33,305 nt of DNA from Paraburkholderia gardini (GCF_907164575.1 NZ_CAJQYY010000043.1:1-33305), one strand, 5' to 3'; counted from the first letter of the stretch, positions 17,230 to 24,900 are shown. Notes: generated by a model from the letters alone, not told the origin. A program made the numbers and translations.

Positions 17230-18300
17230 ATGAAAACCTTTCATTGCAACCGATGCTCGCAGTTCGTGTTCTTCGAGAACGTGCTGTGCGAGCGCTGCAA
17301 CGCGTTGCTCGGTTACGTGCCCGAACTGACCGAAATCAGCGCCTTCGAAGATGCCGGCGACGGCCAGTGGCGCAGCCTGCATCCGCGCGCCGGGCGCACG
17401 TTATACCGCCAGTGCCACAACTTCGCGGTCGAGAAAGTCTGCAACTGGATGATCCCGGCCGGTTCCCCCGATACGCTGTGCGCCGCCTGCCAGCTCACCC
17501 ATACCATTCCCGACCTGAGCGCGCCGGACAACCGGCTGTACTGGTTTCGCCTCGAAACCGCCAAGCGGCGGCTGCTGTACACGCTGGCGTCACTGGGGCT
17601 CACGGTCGAATCGCGGCAAAGCAACCCTGATCATGGCCTCGCGTTCGAATTTCTCGAAGATGGCGGCGACGGCAAGCGGGTCATGACGGGCCACGACAAC
17701 GGCCTGATCACGCTGAATATCGCCGAAGCCGACGACGCCCATCGCGAGCGGGTGCGCAGTGCGATGGGCGAGCCGTATCGCACGCTGCTTGGGCATTTCC
17801 GGCATGAGAGCGGGCATTACTTCTTCGATCGCCTGATCGAAGGCACCCGATGGGTCGAACCATATCGCGAGCTGTTCGGCGACGAGCGGGCCGACTACGG
17901 CGAAGCGCTCGGCGCCTACTATCGGAACGGGCCGCCCGCCGACTGGAGCAACGCGTATATCAGCGCGTACGCCACCATGCATCCATGGGAGGACTGGTCC
18001 GAGACGTGGGGGCACTATCTGCTGATCGTCGATGCGCTGGATACGGCCGCTTCGTACGGCCTTGCGCTGCTGCCCGACAGCCCCGACGAACCGACACTCA
18101 AGGACACCACGCCCGTCGAGGATGCAAGCTTCGATAACCTCGTGAAGCGCTGGTTTCCGCTGACGAACGTGCTGAACAGCCTGAACCGGAGTGTGGGCGT
18201 GGCGGACGGCTATCCGTTCGCGCTGGCGACGCCCGTCATCGACAAACTGCGCTTTGTGCATCGCGTGATTGCATCGCACGTGGCTAACCACGCGTCGTAA
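17230..18300 (+). CDS. Zinc-ribbon putative metallopeptidase (HExxH)
   Basis: A 356-residue protein with an N-terminal zinc ribbon (CxxC at C6/C9 and C20/C23) and a second set of cysteines (C62, C71, C84, C87). The C-terminal half holds a zinc-peptidase signature, H193-E-S-G-H197 in GHFRHESGHYFFD, with acidic residues in HPWEDWSETWGHY (251-263) as possible further ligands. It matches the family of putative zinc-binding metallopeptidases with an N-terminal ribbon. No signal peptide is present, so it should be cytoplasmic. It is divergent from the ATP-grasp/transglutaminase operon, 289 bases apart, and may act in the same system. No peptidase substrate is known. The start lacks a clear Shine-Dalgarno. 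Confidence 0.85.
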   Translation: MKTFHCNRCSQFVFFENVLCERCNALLGYVPELTEISAFEDAGDGQWRSLHPRAGRTLYRQCHNFAVEKVCNWMIPAGSPDTLCAACQLTHTIPDLSAPDNRLYWFRLETAKRRLLYTLASLGLTVESRQSNPDHGLAFEFLEDGGDGKRVMTGHDNGLITLNIAEADDAHRERVRSAMGEPYRTLLGHFRHESGHYFFDRLIEGTRWVEPYRELFGDERADYGEALGAYYRNGPPADWSNAYISAYATMHPWEDWSETWGHYLLIVDALDTAASYGLALLPDSPDEPTLKDTTPVEDASFDNLVKRWFPLTNVLNSLNRSVGVADGYPFALATPVIDKLRFVHRVIASHVANHAS

Positions 18301-18312
18301 GCGGTACATGCA

Positions 18313-18349
18313 AGAAAGGCCGCGACAGTCAGACTGTCGCGGCCTTTCT
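18313..18349. terminator. Bidirectional terminator between the convergent metallopeptidase and phasin genes
   Basis: A perfect inverted repeat: AGAAAGGCCGCGACAGTC and its exact complement around one central A, 18 pairs if fully extended. The outer A/T pairs give AAA before and TTT after the stem on both strands. It starts 12 bases after one stop codon and ends 33 bases before the other, so it can serve both genes. Confidence 0.9.
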
Positions 18350-18382
18350 CCGTGTGACCCGCGCGATGACGGATGCGCGCGA

Positions 18383-18793
18383 TTACTTCTTCTGTTGCAT
18401 CAACGTCCTGAGTTCCTCGACGTTTTCCTCGACACGCTTCTGGATTACCGCATACGACTCCGCCTGCGACTGATAGGCGGCCTGCGCAAGCTGCTGCATG
18501 CTCGCGAGCGCCTTATGCAGCGTCTGCTGCACAAGTTCGGCTGACTGCGGCGATGCGGCACCGCCCGCGGAAGCCAGCGCCTGCAATTCGCCCAGCGTCG
18601 TGCGCAGCATTTCGCCCTGCTTCTGCGCGAGCGACTGCATGCCCTGAAACGCTGTCTGGTTGGCTGCGACGAGCGCCTCGACGTCCTTGCGCCGCGCTTC
18701 CATGATGGCGGGCACGTCGAAGCCGGGCAGCTTGAACTGCTCGAGCATTTTGGTGAATTCGCCAAACGGATTGGCGGCGTCGAATTTTTCCAT
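18383..18793 (-). CDS. Phasin family protein
   Basis: A 136-residue helical protein, starting MEKFDAANPFGEFTKMLEQF and followed by long amphipathic helices rich in Ala, Gln and Glu, ending with charged QKRVEENVEELRTLMQQKK. Phasins coat polyhydroxyalkanoate granules and limit their size; some act as general stress proteins. It is somewhat shorter than the usual 180-190 residues of PhaP. The start at 18793 is supported by GGGAGGG 7 bases upstream; the reading frame stays open far upstream, but that part is antisense to the P450 gene. No PHA synthase is adjacent; the only related gene in the window is the distant thiolase. Confidence 0.87.
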   Translation of the reverse strand: MEKFDAANPFGEFTKMLEQFKLPGFDVPAIMEARRKDVEALVAANQTAFQGMQSLAQKQGEMLRTTLGELQALASAGGAASPQSAELVQQTLHKALASMQQLAQAAYQSQAESYAVIQKRVEENVEELRTLMQQKK

Positions 18794-19108
18794 GCTGGAT
18801 CCCTCCCAGGACGTGTGAACATACAGCCGGTGCGCGGACATTGAACCGACCCGCCCGCGCCTAACGGCCGACCTTTGACATGACATGGCGCGCCACTTCG
18901 ATATCGCTGTACCTGCCGGGTAACGGCGATATGTCCGCGGCCACGTCCTGGGATCATGCGCTTTCTGCCTGCATTGCGCCAGCACACGTTCGCCGCGCGC
19001 CGGCACGCGGTGTTCCGAAGACCATCGGCAATCGTGGTTCAATGTTCTATTCTCTTTAACTGGAGCGATGCGCCCGATACGCAGGCGCCGCCATGAGAGG
19101 GCTACAAC
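18794..19108. other. Divergent intergenic region between phasin and P450 genes
   Basis: This 315-base gap should hold both promoters. An inverted repeat, ATATCGC (18901-18907) and GCGATAT (18926-18932) with an 18-base spacer, lies near the middle and could be a regulator site. An AT-richer stretch at about 19030-19062 may be the P450 promoter, but I cannot assign boxes. No gene is seen here. Confidence 0.4.
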
Positions 19109-20539
19109 ATGGATGTGGATGCAGCGACGGGTCACACGACCCGCATGCGGCAGATCGCCGATCTGCCTTGCCCGAAGGGCCTGCCGTTGATCGGCAACCT
19201 GCATCAGCTCGCGCCTGCGAAGCTCCATCTGATCCTGGAGCGCTGGGCCGAAGAGTTTGGCACGCCGTTCAGATTCCAGATAGCCGGAATGCCCGTTACC
19301 GTCTGGACCGATACCGAGCTTTGCCAGACCATCATGCGCGAGCGGCCGCACCGCTATCGCCGGTATGCGACGCTCGAATCGGTGCTGGAGGAAATCGGCT
19401 GCAATGGCCTTTTTTCCGCCGAAGGCGCCGCATGGGAGCCGCAACGGCGGCTCGTCATGCAGGCGCTGTCGATTCCGCATATCAAGGCGTTCTACCCGAC
19501 GCTGGCCGCGATCACCGAACGCCTGCGCGTGCGCTGGGCCCGCGCGGCTGAGCAGGGCAGCGTCGTCGAGATGACGGAAGACCTGAAGCGCTACACGGTG
19601 GACGTGACAAGCGCGCTCGCGTTCGGCGAAGACCCGCATACGATCGAAAAAAACCGCGGCGTGATCCAGGAGCACCTCGCGCTGATCTTCCCGATGCTGA
19701 TGACGCGCATCAACGCGCCCTTTCCGTACTGGCGTTACATACGCCTGCCGCGCGACCGGCGCGTGGACCGCGCACTGGTCGAGGTGCATCGCTATGTCCG
19801 TCAGATGATGGAACGCGCGCGCGCCCATATGCGCGACGACCCGTCGGAAACGCCGCGGCATCTGCTCGAAGCGATGCTGATGATGCGCGACCAGCCCGAC
19901 TCCGGCATCACCGACGACCAGGTCGCCGCCAACGTACTCACGTTGCTGCTCGCGGGCGAAGACACCACCGCCAATTCGATTGCATGGGCGCTGCTTTACC
20001 TCGCCGACGACAAGCCGCTGCAACAGCGCATGGCCGGTGAAGCCCGCGCGGCGCTGGGCGCATCGCCCATCTGTCCGGACTACGGCGCGTTGAAGTCGCT
20101 GGATCTGTTCGAAGCGGTATGTACCGAGGCAAGCCGCCTGAAACCCGTGGCCGCGATCAATTCGTTCGAGCCGCTGGAAGACGTGTGCCTGCAGGATGTG
20201 TCGCTGCCAGCGGGTAGCAAACACTTCTTTCTGAACCGGCCCGCGATGCTCGATGCACGCAATTTCGCCGAGCCGCTGAAGTTCGACCCGGATCGCTGGC
20301 TGCGTCAGCGCGATGCCGCGCACGGCGCGCATGAAATGCGCGCGTATCTGCAGTTTGGCGCGGGGCCGCGTGTGTGTCCCGGACGGCATCTGGCCAGCGT
20401 CGAAATGCGGCTCGTGCTGTCGATGCTGATGGCGAATTTCACGGTCGACCTCGCGGTCGACCCGGACACCATCGAGGAAATCTCCGCGTTCACGATGGTG
20501 CCCAGTTCGATGCCGGTGAGGCTCGCCGTGCGGCCTTGA
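19109..20539 (+). CDS. Cytochrome P450
   Basis: A 476-residue heme monooxygenase with all family landmarks: W109xxxR113 in the C helix, the oxygen-activation motif A282-G-E-D-T-T in the I helix, E340-A-S-R343 (ExxR), F392-D-P-D-R-W, and the heme loop FGAGPRVCPGRH with the thiolate ligand C423. It lacks a membrane anchor and should be soluble. GAGGG lies 7 bases before the ATG. The length is longer than many bacterial P450s (about 400) and closer to the CYP102 heme-domain or eukaryotic-like type. No ferredoxin or reductase gene is next to it, so electrons must come from elsewhere. The substrate is unknown. Confidence 0.94.
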   Translation: MDVDAATGHTTRMRQIADLPCPKGLPLIGNLHQLAPAKLHLILERWAEEFGTPFRFQIAGMPVTVWTDTELCQTIMRERPHRYRRYATLESVLEEIGCNGLFSAEGAAWEPQRRLVMQALSIPHIKAFYPTLAAITERLRVRWARAAEQGSVVEMTEDLKRYTVDVTSALAFGEDPHTIEKNRGVIQEHLALIFPMLMTRINAPFPYWRYIRLPRDRRVDRALVEVHRYVRQMMERARAHMRDDPSETPRHLLEAMLMMRDQPDSGITDDQVAANVLTLLLAGEDTTANSIAWALLYLADDKPLQQRMAGEARAALGASPICPDYGALKSLDLFEAVCTEASRLKPVAAINSFEPLEDVCLQDVSLPAGSKHFFLNRPAMLDARNFAEPLKFDPDRWLRQRDAAHGAHEMRAYLQFGAGPRVCPGRHLASVEMRLVLSMLMANFTVDLAVDPDTIEEISAFTMVPSSMPVRLAVRP

Positions 20540-20567
20540 CGGTTGCGACCGTTGTGCCGTTACGCCG

Positions 20568-21104
20568 TTATGCGACGGCCGGGAAATCGAGCGTCGTGTC
20601 GTTCACGCGGTTCACGAGGTTCGTGAAGGTGATCGATGCGACAGCCAGACAGATTTCGATGACCTGGCGCTCGCTGTAGCCTGCGTCGCGCACGGCGTCG
20701 AGTTCAGCGGCCGGCACCGTGCCGCGCGTATCCACCAGCGTGCGAACGAAGCGCACCAGCGCGTCGCGCCTTGCGTCGCCGGTTGCATCGCCGGCACGGA
20801 CCTGCTTCATCGCTTCCTGCGAAAGCCCTGCAAACTTGCCCATCAGGGTGTGCGCGGCAATACAGTAATCACAACCCGCTACTTCGCTGACAGCGAGCTT
20901 GATGGTTTCGATGTCGGCCTTTTCGAGGCTGCCATGCGAGATGACAGCGTCGACAGCAAGCATCGCGCCAAGACCTTCGGGGCTATGCGTACCGATCGTG
21001 GCGTACGCGTTCGGCACCTTGCCGGCGGCCTTCCTGATGGCAGCGAACAGGTCGGCGGTAGCACCGGTTGCTTCGGCGGGGTTGAGAGTGGAAAGACGGG
21101 ACAT
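20568..21104 (-). CDS. Carboxymuconolactone decarboxylase / AhpD-like protein
   Basis: A 178-residue all-helical protein of the CMD/AhpD family. The redox centre reads E74...C78-D-Y-C81-xxx-H85, so both cysteines and the distal His of AhpD are present, while the His between the cysteines in AhpD (CxHC) is Tyr here. It is probably a peroxidase-like thiol protein; the exact activity is unclear. The ATG at 21104 has AAGGAG eight bases upstream. It is convergent with the P450 gene, 28 bases apart. Its upstream region carries a large inverted repeat (21128-21178) that may bind a regulator. Confidence 0.88.
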   Translation of the reverse strand: MSRLSTLNPAEATGATADLFAAIRKAAGKVPNAYATIGTHSPEGLGAMLAVDAVISHGSLEKADIETIKLAVSEVAGCDYCIAAHTLMGKFAGLSQEAMKQVRAGDATGDARRDALVRFVRTLVDTRGTVPAAELDAVRDAGYSERQVIEICLAVASITFTNLVNRVNDTTLDFPAVA

Positions 21105-21127
21105 GATCGACTCCTTGAGTGTTGGGT

Positions 21128-21178
21128 TTCATCTGCTAGCCATGTCGTATGGCATGGGAGTCAGTTTAGGCAGATGAA
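21128..21178. promoter_or_regulatory. Inverted repeats in the AhpD-like promoter region
   Basis: TTCATCTGC (21128-21136) is repeated as its exact complement GCAGATGAA (21170-21178) with a 33-base spacer. Inside lies a second dyad, GCCAT-GTCGT-ATGGC (21139-21153). The sites are 24-74 bases before the AhpD-like start, where a regulator of the gene would bind. Which protein binds is unknown. Confidence 0.5.
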
Positions 21179-21270
21179 GTGAGTTTACTAATGCTTCAAC
21201 ACATCAATTTCATGCTCAATCGTCTCACACCACTCAAAATCGAATTGACCCCGTCATTTCGGCTGGATCG

Positions 21271-21315
21271 AAAAAACCGGCGCGGCGTCGCCCGTCGAGG
21301 AGCGGGCCGCGCCGG
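21271..21315 (-). terminator. Rho-independent terminator of the 103-residue membrane protein gene
   Basis: On the minus strand a 10-base perfect GC stem (CCGGCGCGGC with GCCGCGCCGG) and a 19-base loop are followed directly by six T. It starts 11 bases after the stop at 21326 and separates this gene from the AhpD-like gene. Confidence 0.85.
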
Positions 21316-21325
21316 CTTGCGCGCT

Positions 21326-21637
21326 TCATTTCACGCGTCGTCGCGCCTTGAGCCACGACGCCAGCGCAATCAGTAACGCGCCTGAAAGAACAATGAAAAG
21401 TCGATGCCGGGGGTCGAACGTATCGGTCATTCTCCACTCGAAGAGACCGTGACCGATGCCCCACAACAGCACCAGCGTGCCGGCGAAATCGATCAACGTG
21501 ATCCATACGGGGGTTTGGGCATCGCGAGCGCCCAGAGCCTTGACATGTCGCATCAACCTGAACGGAAGCACACACAGAAAACACACCAGACCGATGAGTA
21601 GAAAGGATGCAAGGGCCAGCTTGATGAGCAGCAACAT
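21326..21637 (-). CDS. Small integral membrane protein, unknown function
   Basis: A 103-residue hydrophobic protein with about three transmembrane segments: residues 3-26 (LLIKLALASFLLIGLVCF), 46-65 (TLIDFAGTLVLLWGIGHGLF) and 79-96 (RLFIVLSGALLIALASWL). A basic C-terminus (KARRRVK) suggests that this end stays in the cytoplasm. I do not recognise a family. A good terminator follows the gene, which supports that it is real. The ATG has no clear Shine-Dalgarno. It is divergent from the ABC ATPase gene; the two could be functionally linked, but nothing in the sequence shows it. Confidence 0.65.
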   Translation of the reverse strand: MLLLIKLALASFLLIGLVCFLCVLPFRLMRHVKALGARDAQTPVWITLIDFAGTLVLLWGIGHGLFEWRMTDTFDPRHRLFIVLSGALLIALASWLKARRRVK

Positions 21638-21745
21638 GACGTTGGGGATGTCCAGAACGAACGACTGATTAAGGGTCGGCCCATTCTAGCGGAACAGACT
21701 GCGCTGCGCGCTCATCGGCTTCAGCGGGTTCAGCCAGTGTGCTGC

Positions 21746-21769
21746 GCACCACGCCTTCGGGCGTGGTGC
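21746..21769. other. Perfect hairpin with UUCG tetraloop
   Basis: GCACCACGCC, TTCG, GGCGTGGTGC: ten perfect base pairs closed by a C(UUCG)G loop, one of the most stable RNA hairpins. There is no T tract on either side, so it is not a standard terminator. It lies between two divergent genes, about 110 bases upstream of the small membrane protein and about 140 bases upstream of the ABC gene. It may be a structured leader, an mRNA-stability element or a dispersed repeat. Confidence 0.6.
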
Positions 21770-21789
21770 CGGAGAATCAGGATTGCATT

Positions 21790-21812
21790 CGCGCGACTGT
21801 TACACTCGCGCG
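21790..21812 (+). promoter_or_regulatory. Candidate extended -10 promoter within an inverted repeat, ABC gene
   Basis: CGCGCGA-N9-TCGCGCG is an exact 7-base inverted repeat. Its centre holds TGTTACACT, which reads as an extended -10 element (TG-N-TACACT). The predicted RNA start is about 100 bases before the ABC ATPase ATG. No good -35 is visible. Confidence 0.35.
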
Positions 21813-21910
21813 GATACGGCCCGCCACAAAAAACACGCGCCGCTCCAGTGCGAATCGCAACGGACGTCAGTCGCGCACCGCAAATTTCCGTCTGACAGAC
21901 ATCGCAACTC

Positions 21911-22534
21911 ATGCTTCGATTCGAAAACCTCTGCAAGCGCTACGATGAGCGCATCCTCTTTCAGGGGCTGCATTTCAGCGCCGGCTCAGGATGCATCGCG
22001 CTGGATGATGAAAGCGGTAGTGGCAAGTCGACGTTACTGGGCATCCTCGCCGGCACGATCCAGGCCGACAGGGGCGAAGTCTGGATCGGCGGCCATTCCA
22101 TGCGCGACTCACCCGTCGAGGCGAGATCCGCAATCGCCTGTATCCCCGAAGACTGCATGACGTATCCGGATCAAACCGGGCACGCCTATCTTGAGGGCAT
22201 TGCTTCGACGCGCAAGACGGCGCTCACCGTCCACGCACTCGAACTCGCCGGTCGCTTTGGCCTGACGACACATCTCGACAAGCGCTTCGAGCAGATGTCG
22301 TTTGGCACGCGGAAGAAAATGTTCCTGACGGCGGCCGCTTTGGGCGACGTAAAAGTCGTCATCGCGGATGAGCCCGTCGGAGGACTCGATGCCGCCGCGC
22401 GTGCTGTGCTGATCGATCTCTTCAAGACGCTGTCGCAAAGCCGCACGGTTTTCTTCTCAAGTTACGACGTGGATTTTTCCCGTGCCTGCGAAGCAAGAAC
22501 GATCAGCTTCGCGGCACTTGGGAAGAACGCCTGA
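21911..22534 (+). CDS. ABC transporter ATP-binding protein, orphan, with unusual motifs
   Basis: A 207-residue nucleotide-binding domain. The Walker A region reads D33-E-S-G-S-G-K39-S40, with the usual first Gly replaced by Asp; Walker B is VVIADE (D153, E154), followed by D-loop GGLD. The signature is M129-S-F-G-T133 instead of LSGGQ, similar to the degenerate form of ABC-2 exporters. The Q-loop position is Glu (IPED, E80) and the switch His appears to be Tyr185 (FFSSYD). The catalytic Lys, Asp and Glu are kept, so ATP binding is likely and hydrolysis uncertain. There is no permease gene on either side. The ATG lacks a Shine-Dalgarno. It resembles bacteriocin or ABC-2 type ATPases most. Confidence 0.85.
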   Translation: MLRFENLCKRYDERILFQGLHFSAGSGCIALDDESGSGKSTLLGILAGTIQADRGEVWIGGHSMRDSPVEARSAIACIPEDCMTYPDQTGHAYLEGIASTRKTALTVHALELAGRFGLTTHLDKRFEQMSFGTRKKMFLTAAALGDVKVVIADEPVGGLDAAARAVLIDLFKTLSQSRTVFFSSYDVDFSRACEARTISFAALGKNA

Positions 22535-22570
22535 GGCCGGCCACGCGAAAGCGTGAGCAGATCGATGAAC

Positions 22571-23482
22571 TCAGCTCGCCGTGGTTAGCGAAGACAGGGC
22601 GCCCGTCTCCAGCAACGCCTTGAGCGTGGCGGAAAAGGCGGTGGCGGTCGCGGTCTGGTAAGCGCCTTTGCGCCGAAGCAGCGCCACGGTTCGCGAGGGA
22701 AATTTCGGCTCGATCGTCACGTATTTCAGATCGCGATGCTCATATTGAAGCGCGCCGGGCAGGAGCGTCGCGACCTTGCCTCTGCGTACGATCTTCAATA
22801 ACGCACTGATCGAATTCGCCTGCATCACCACGTTCGGTTTGAATCCGTGCGACTCGAAGTAGCTGTCGACGAAAAAGCGCGACACGAACTGTCCGCTGAG
22901 CAACGCCAGCGGAAGTGTCGCAAGCTTTCGGCCTGTAATGGGCGAACGTTGTTGCGCGACGGGATGATCGTTGCTCACGACCAGCGTTATCTGCTCCTGG
23001 AACAGCGCTTCCGATTCGATATCGTCCGAGCGGATGTCCGTAAATCCGATCGCCAGATCGATGCGGTCATCGCTCAAACCGCCTTCGATGGCCTCCTGCG
23101 ACATTTCCGCCATCTCGATCGTGATGCCTGGATACGACGCATGAAAACGCTCGATCACGGGCGTCACCAGATATTCAGTGAACGTTGGCGTGAACGCGAG
23201 CCGCAAATGGCCTCGCGACAGATCGCGCACATCGTGCAACGCACGCTGCCCGGCTTCGAGGTCCAGCAGTGCGCGGCGCGCGAATTCGATGTAGGCGCTT
23301 CCGAAGTCGGTCAGTTGAACCACGCGGCCACTGCGATCAAACAGCTGGCCGCCGATCTCGCTCTCCAGCTGGCGTATCTGCTGCGACAGCGCGGGCTGCG
23401 AAATATGCAGGCTGTCGGCCGCGCGCGTGAAATTGCGATGTTCGGCGACCGCAAGCAGATAGCGGATATGACGGAGTATCAC
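22571..23482 (-). CDS. LysR-family transcription regulator
   Basis: A 303-residue LTTR of standard length. The winged helix covers residues about 3-62 (RHIRYLLAVAEHRNFTRAAD, LHISQPALSQQIRQLE) and the effector-binding domain about 90-300 (RLAFTPTFTEYLVTPVI, VSNDHPVA). The GTG start at 23482 is chosen because the conserved N-terminus begins there; the open frame further upstream (to 23587) is not family-like and runs through the dyad at 23492-23506. This N-terminus is typical of the CynR/CbnR/BenM-like LTTR branch that regulates divergent catabolic or resistance genes. Here the divergent gene is a small membrane ORF. The effector is unknown. Confidence 0.92.
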   Translation of the reverse strand: MILRHIRYLLAVAEHRNFTRAADSLHISQPALSQQIRQLESEIGGQLFDRSGRVVQLTDFGSAYIEFARRALLDLEAGQRALHDVRDLSRGHLRLAFTPTFTEYLVTPVIERFHASYPGITIEMAEMSQEAIEGGLSDDRIDLAIGFTDIRSDDIESEALFQEQITLVVSNDHPVAQQRSPITGRKLATLPLALLSGQFVSRFFVDSYFESHGFKPNVVMQANSISALLKIVRRGKVATLLPGALQYEHRDLKYVTIEPKFPSRTVALLRRKGAYQTATATAFSATLKALLETGALSSLTTAS

Positions 23483-23491
23483 GCGCGTCCT

Positions 23492-23506
23492 ATAAGTTTT
23501 ACTTAT
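23492..23506. promoter_or_regulatory. LysR-type binding site (T-N11-A dyad)
   Basis: ATAAGT-TTT-ACTTAT is a perfect 15-base palindrome containing the LTTR T-N11-A motif (T23493, A23505). It lies 10 bases before the lysR start and directly before a TTGACG -35-like box (23506-23511) for the divergent small gene, which fits a regulator that represses itself and controls that gene. Confidence 0.7.
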
Positions 23507-23581
23507 TGACGTGATTCTAAACCGGTCTTGGACTCTATGGGCGCGTACGACCACAATGAGCCAAAACCAATGGGATTTCGT

Positions 23582-23803
23582 ATGCAACTACTTATCGTCG
23601 CCTTGATTACCGCGCTGTCTTTTGGCGCGATGACAACGTATCTGATTGCACAGCTTCTTTCTGATGACGTCATGTTGAAAAGTGCGCGCCACGGTCGCTA
23701 CGCGTATCTCGGCGAAGACGACGGAGAAGCGACGCCGTGGTCGAGCCAACGTCAAACGGGTCAGACGGTCGTGTCGACGCGGCACGTTGGCGACGCCCGG
23801 TAG
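23582..23803 (+). CDS. Small single-helix membrane protein, unknown, divergent from lysR
   Basis: A 73-residue ORF starting MQLLIVALITALSFGAMTTY, one transmembrane helix or uncleaved signal at residues 2-25, followed by a polar Gly/Glu/Asp-rich tail that is probably exposed. The start at 23582 is favoured by GGGA six bases upstream; in-frame ATGs at 23570 and 23528 also exist. I do not recognise a family. It is convergent with the LacI-type gene (15 bases between stops) and divergent from lysR. Its position next to the LTTR dyad suggests that it is the regulated gene. It could also be chance coding. Confidence 0.45.
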   Translation: MQLLIVALITALSFGAMTTYLIAQLLSDDVMLKSARHGRYAYLGEDDGEATPWSSQRQTGQTVVSTRHVGDAR

Positions 23804-23818
23804 GCAAACCACGATCCG

Positions 23819-24877
23819 CTACGGCAAATTCTCGCGCAGCACGATACTGAAATGAATGGGCTTGACGCCGTTCGCGGTGTCGCGTCCTTCGCGCACGTTA
23901 TTGAAAATCCTGAGACAGTTGCCAACGATCGCCTGAGGCGTCTGGGTAATAAGCGCGTCCATGGTTCCATCGATTAAAAGTGCGCGCGTATCGGGCGTCA
24001 GCCCGTGTCCGATGAACAGAATCTTCTGCTCGGGCCGGGCTTCCACGATCGCCCTCGCCACGCCCTCAGAGCCGCCACCGCTGTTGTAGATTCCCGCCAG
24101 ATCGGGATGCTGCGCGAGCAGATTGCGCGTCTGATCGTAATTGCGCTCGCTGTCGTCATGCCCTTCCCTGAGTCCCAGCACGCGTACGTTCGGAAACGAA
24201 GATTCAATCAGGTGAAGGAAGCCGATCTCCCGCTCCTCATGCCCGCGGTAATTCAGACTACCCGCCAGCATGGCGATCTTGCCGCTCGGACGCGGCCCTA
24301 AAAACCGGCCAAGCAACAGTGCAGCGGTACGTCCCGCCGACCGGTTATCGATACCGACATAAGCCAGCCTGCGAGCGTTCGACAGATCCGAAATCATCGT
24401 GATAGCGGGCACGCCTTGCGCAGCAAGCGTATCGACGGCATCGCGCACGAGCGGATGTTCCAGCGCCATGAACACCACGCCGTCCGCGCGCGGCCCATAG
24501 TACAGAAGACGATGGGCGAGCTCCGCCGGGTTGAAGCTTTCGACGTAATGCACCCGGCACTTCATGCCCTGAGCCGCCCATTGTGCCTGCGCAAATTCAA
24601 TGTAGTCGCCCAGCATCCGCAGATAGGGATTCGTCCCGGCCGGCATCAGGAACACGATGCGCATCGGCTTGGCAGCCTCGCTGGCGGGCTTGTCCGTCTC
24701 GATCAGGTAACCCGCATTCGCGGCCGCCTGAAGCACGCGTTGCGCCGTCACGGGGCGCACACCGTCGCGGCCATTCAACACGCGATCGACGGTTGCCGTC
24801 GACACGCCGGCGGCCCCCGCGATATCGGCAATTCGCGCGCGCGCGTTGACAAGCGGACTCGATGACGCGTCTGACAT
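23819..24877 (-). CDS. LacI-family transcription regulator of the TRAP/RuBisCO-like operon
   Basis: A 352-residue LacI/PurR-type repressor. The helix-turn-helix covers residues about 13-60 (RIADIAGAAGVSTATVDRVLNGRDGV, split typically as recognition helix plus hinge), followed by a periplasmic-binding-protein-like domain with YVGIDNRSAGRTAALLL, the sugar-binding type. Members bind sugars or sugar derivatives as inducers or co-repressors. It is divergent from the TRAP transporter gene, so it very likely controls that operon. The start at 24877 is uncertain: no Shine-Dalgarno is close, and an in-frame ATG at 24904 overlaps the GATGG boxes. The ligand is probably the transported acid sugar or its phosphate. 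Confidence 0.9.
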   Translation of the reverse strand: MSDASSSPLVNARARIADIAGAAGVSTATVDRVLNGRDGVRPVTAQRVLQAAANAGYLIETDKPASEAAKPMRIVFLMPAGTNPYLRMLGDYIEFAQAQWAAQGMKCRVHYVESFNPAELAHRLLYYGPRADGVVFMALEHPLVRDAVDTLAAQGVPAITMISDLSNARRLAYVGIDNRSAGRTAALLLGRFLGPRPSGKIAMLAGSLNYRGHEEREIGFLHLIESSFPNVRVLGLREGHDDSERNYDQTRNLLAQHPDLAGIYNSGGGSEGVARAIVEARPEQKILFIGHGLTPDTRALLIDGTMDALITQTPQAIVGNCLRIFNNVREGRDTANGVKPIHFSIVLRENLP

Positions 24878-24900
24878 AGGCGTTGAATGATCCTCAGAAA

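Noticed and set aside
18796..20389. A very long open frame on the minus strand continuing upstream of the phasin
   Set aside because: It lies antisense to the P450 gene, which has all family motifs. The phasin has its own strong ribosome-binding site at 18793, so the extension is a high-GC shadow.
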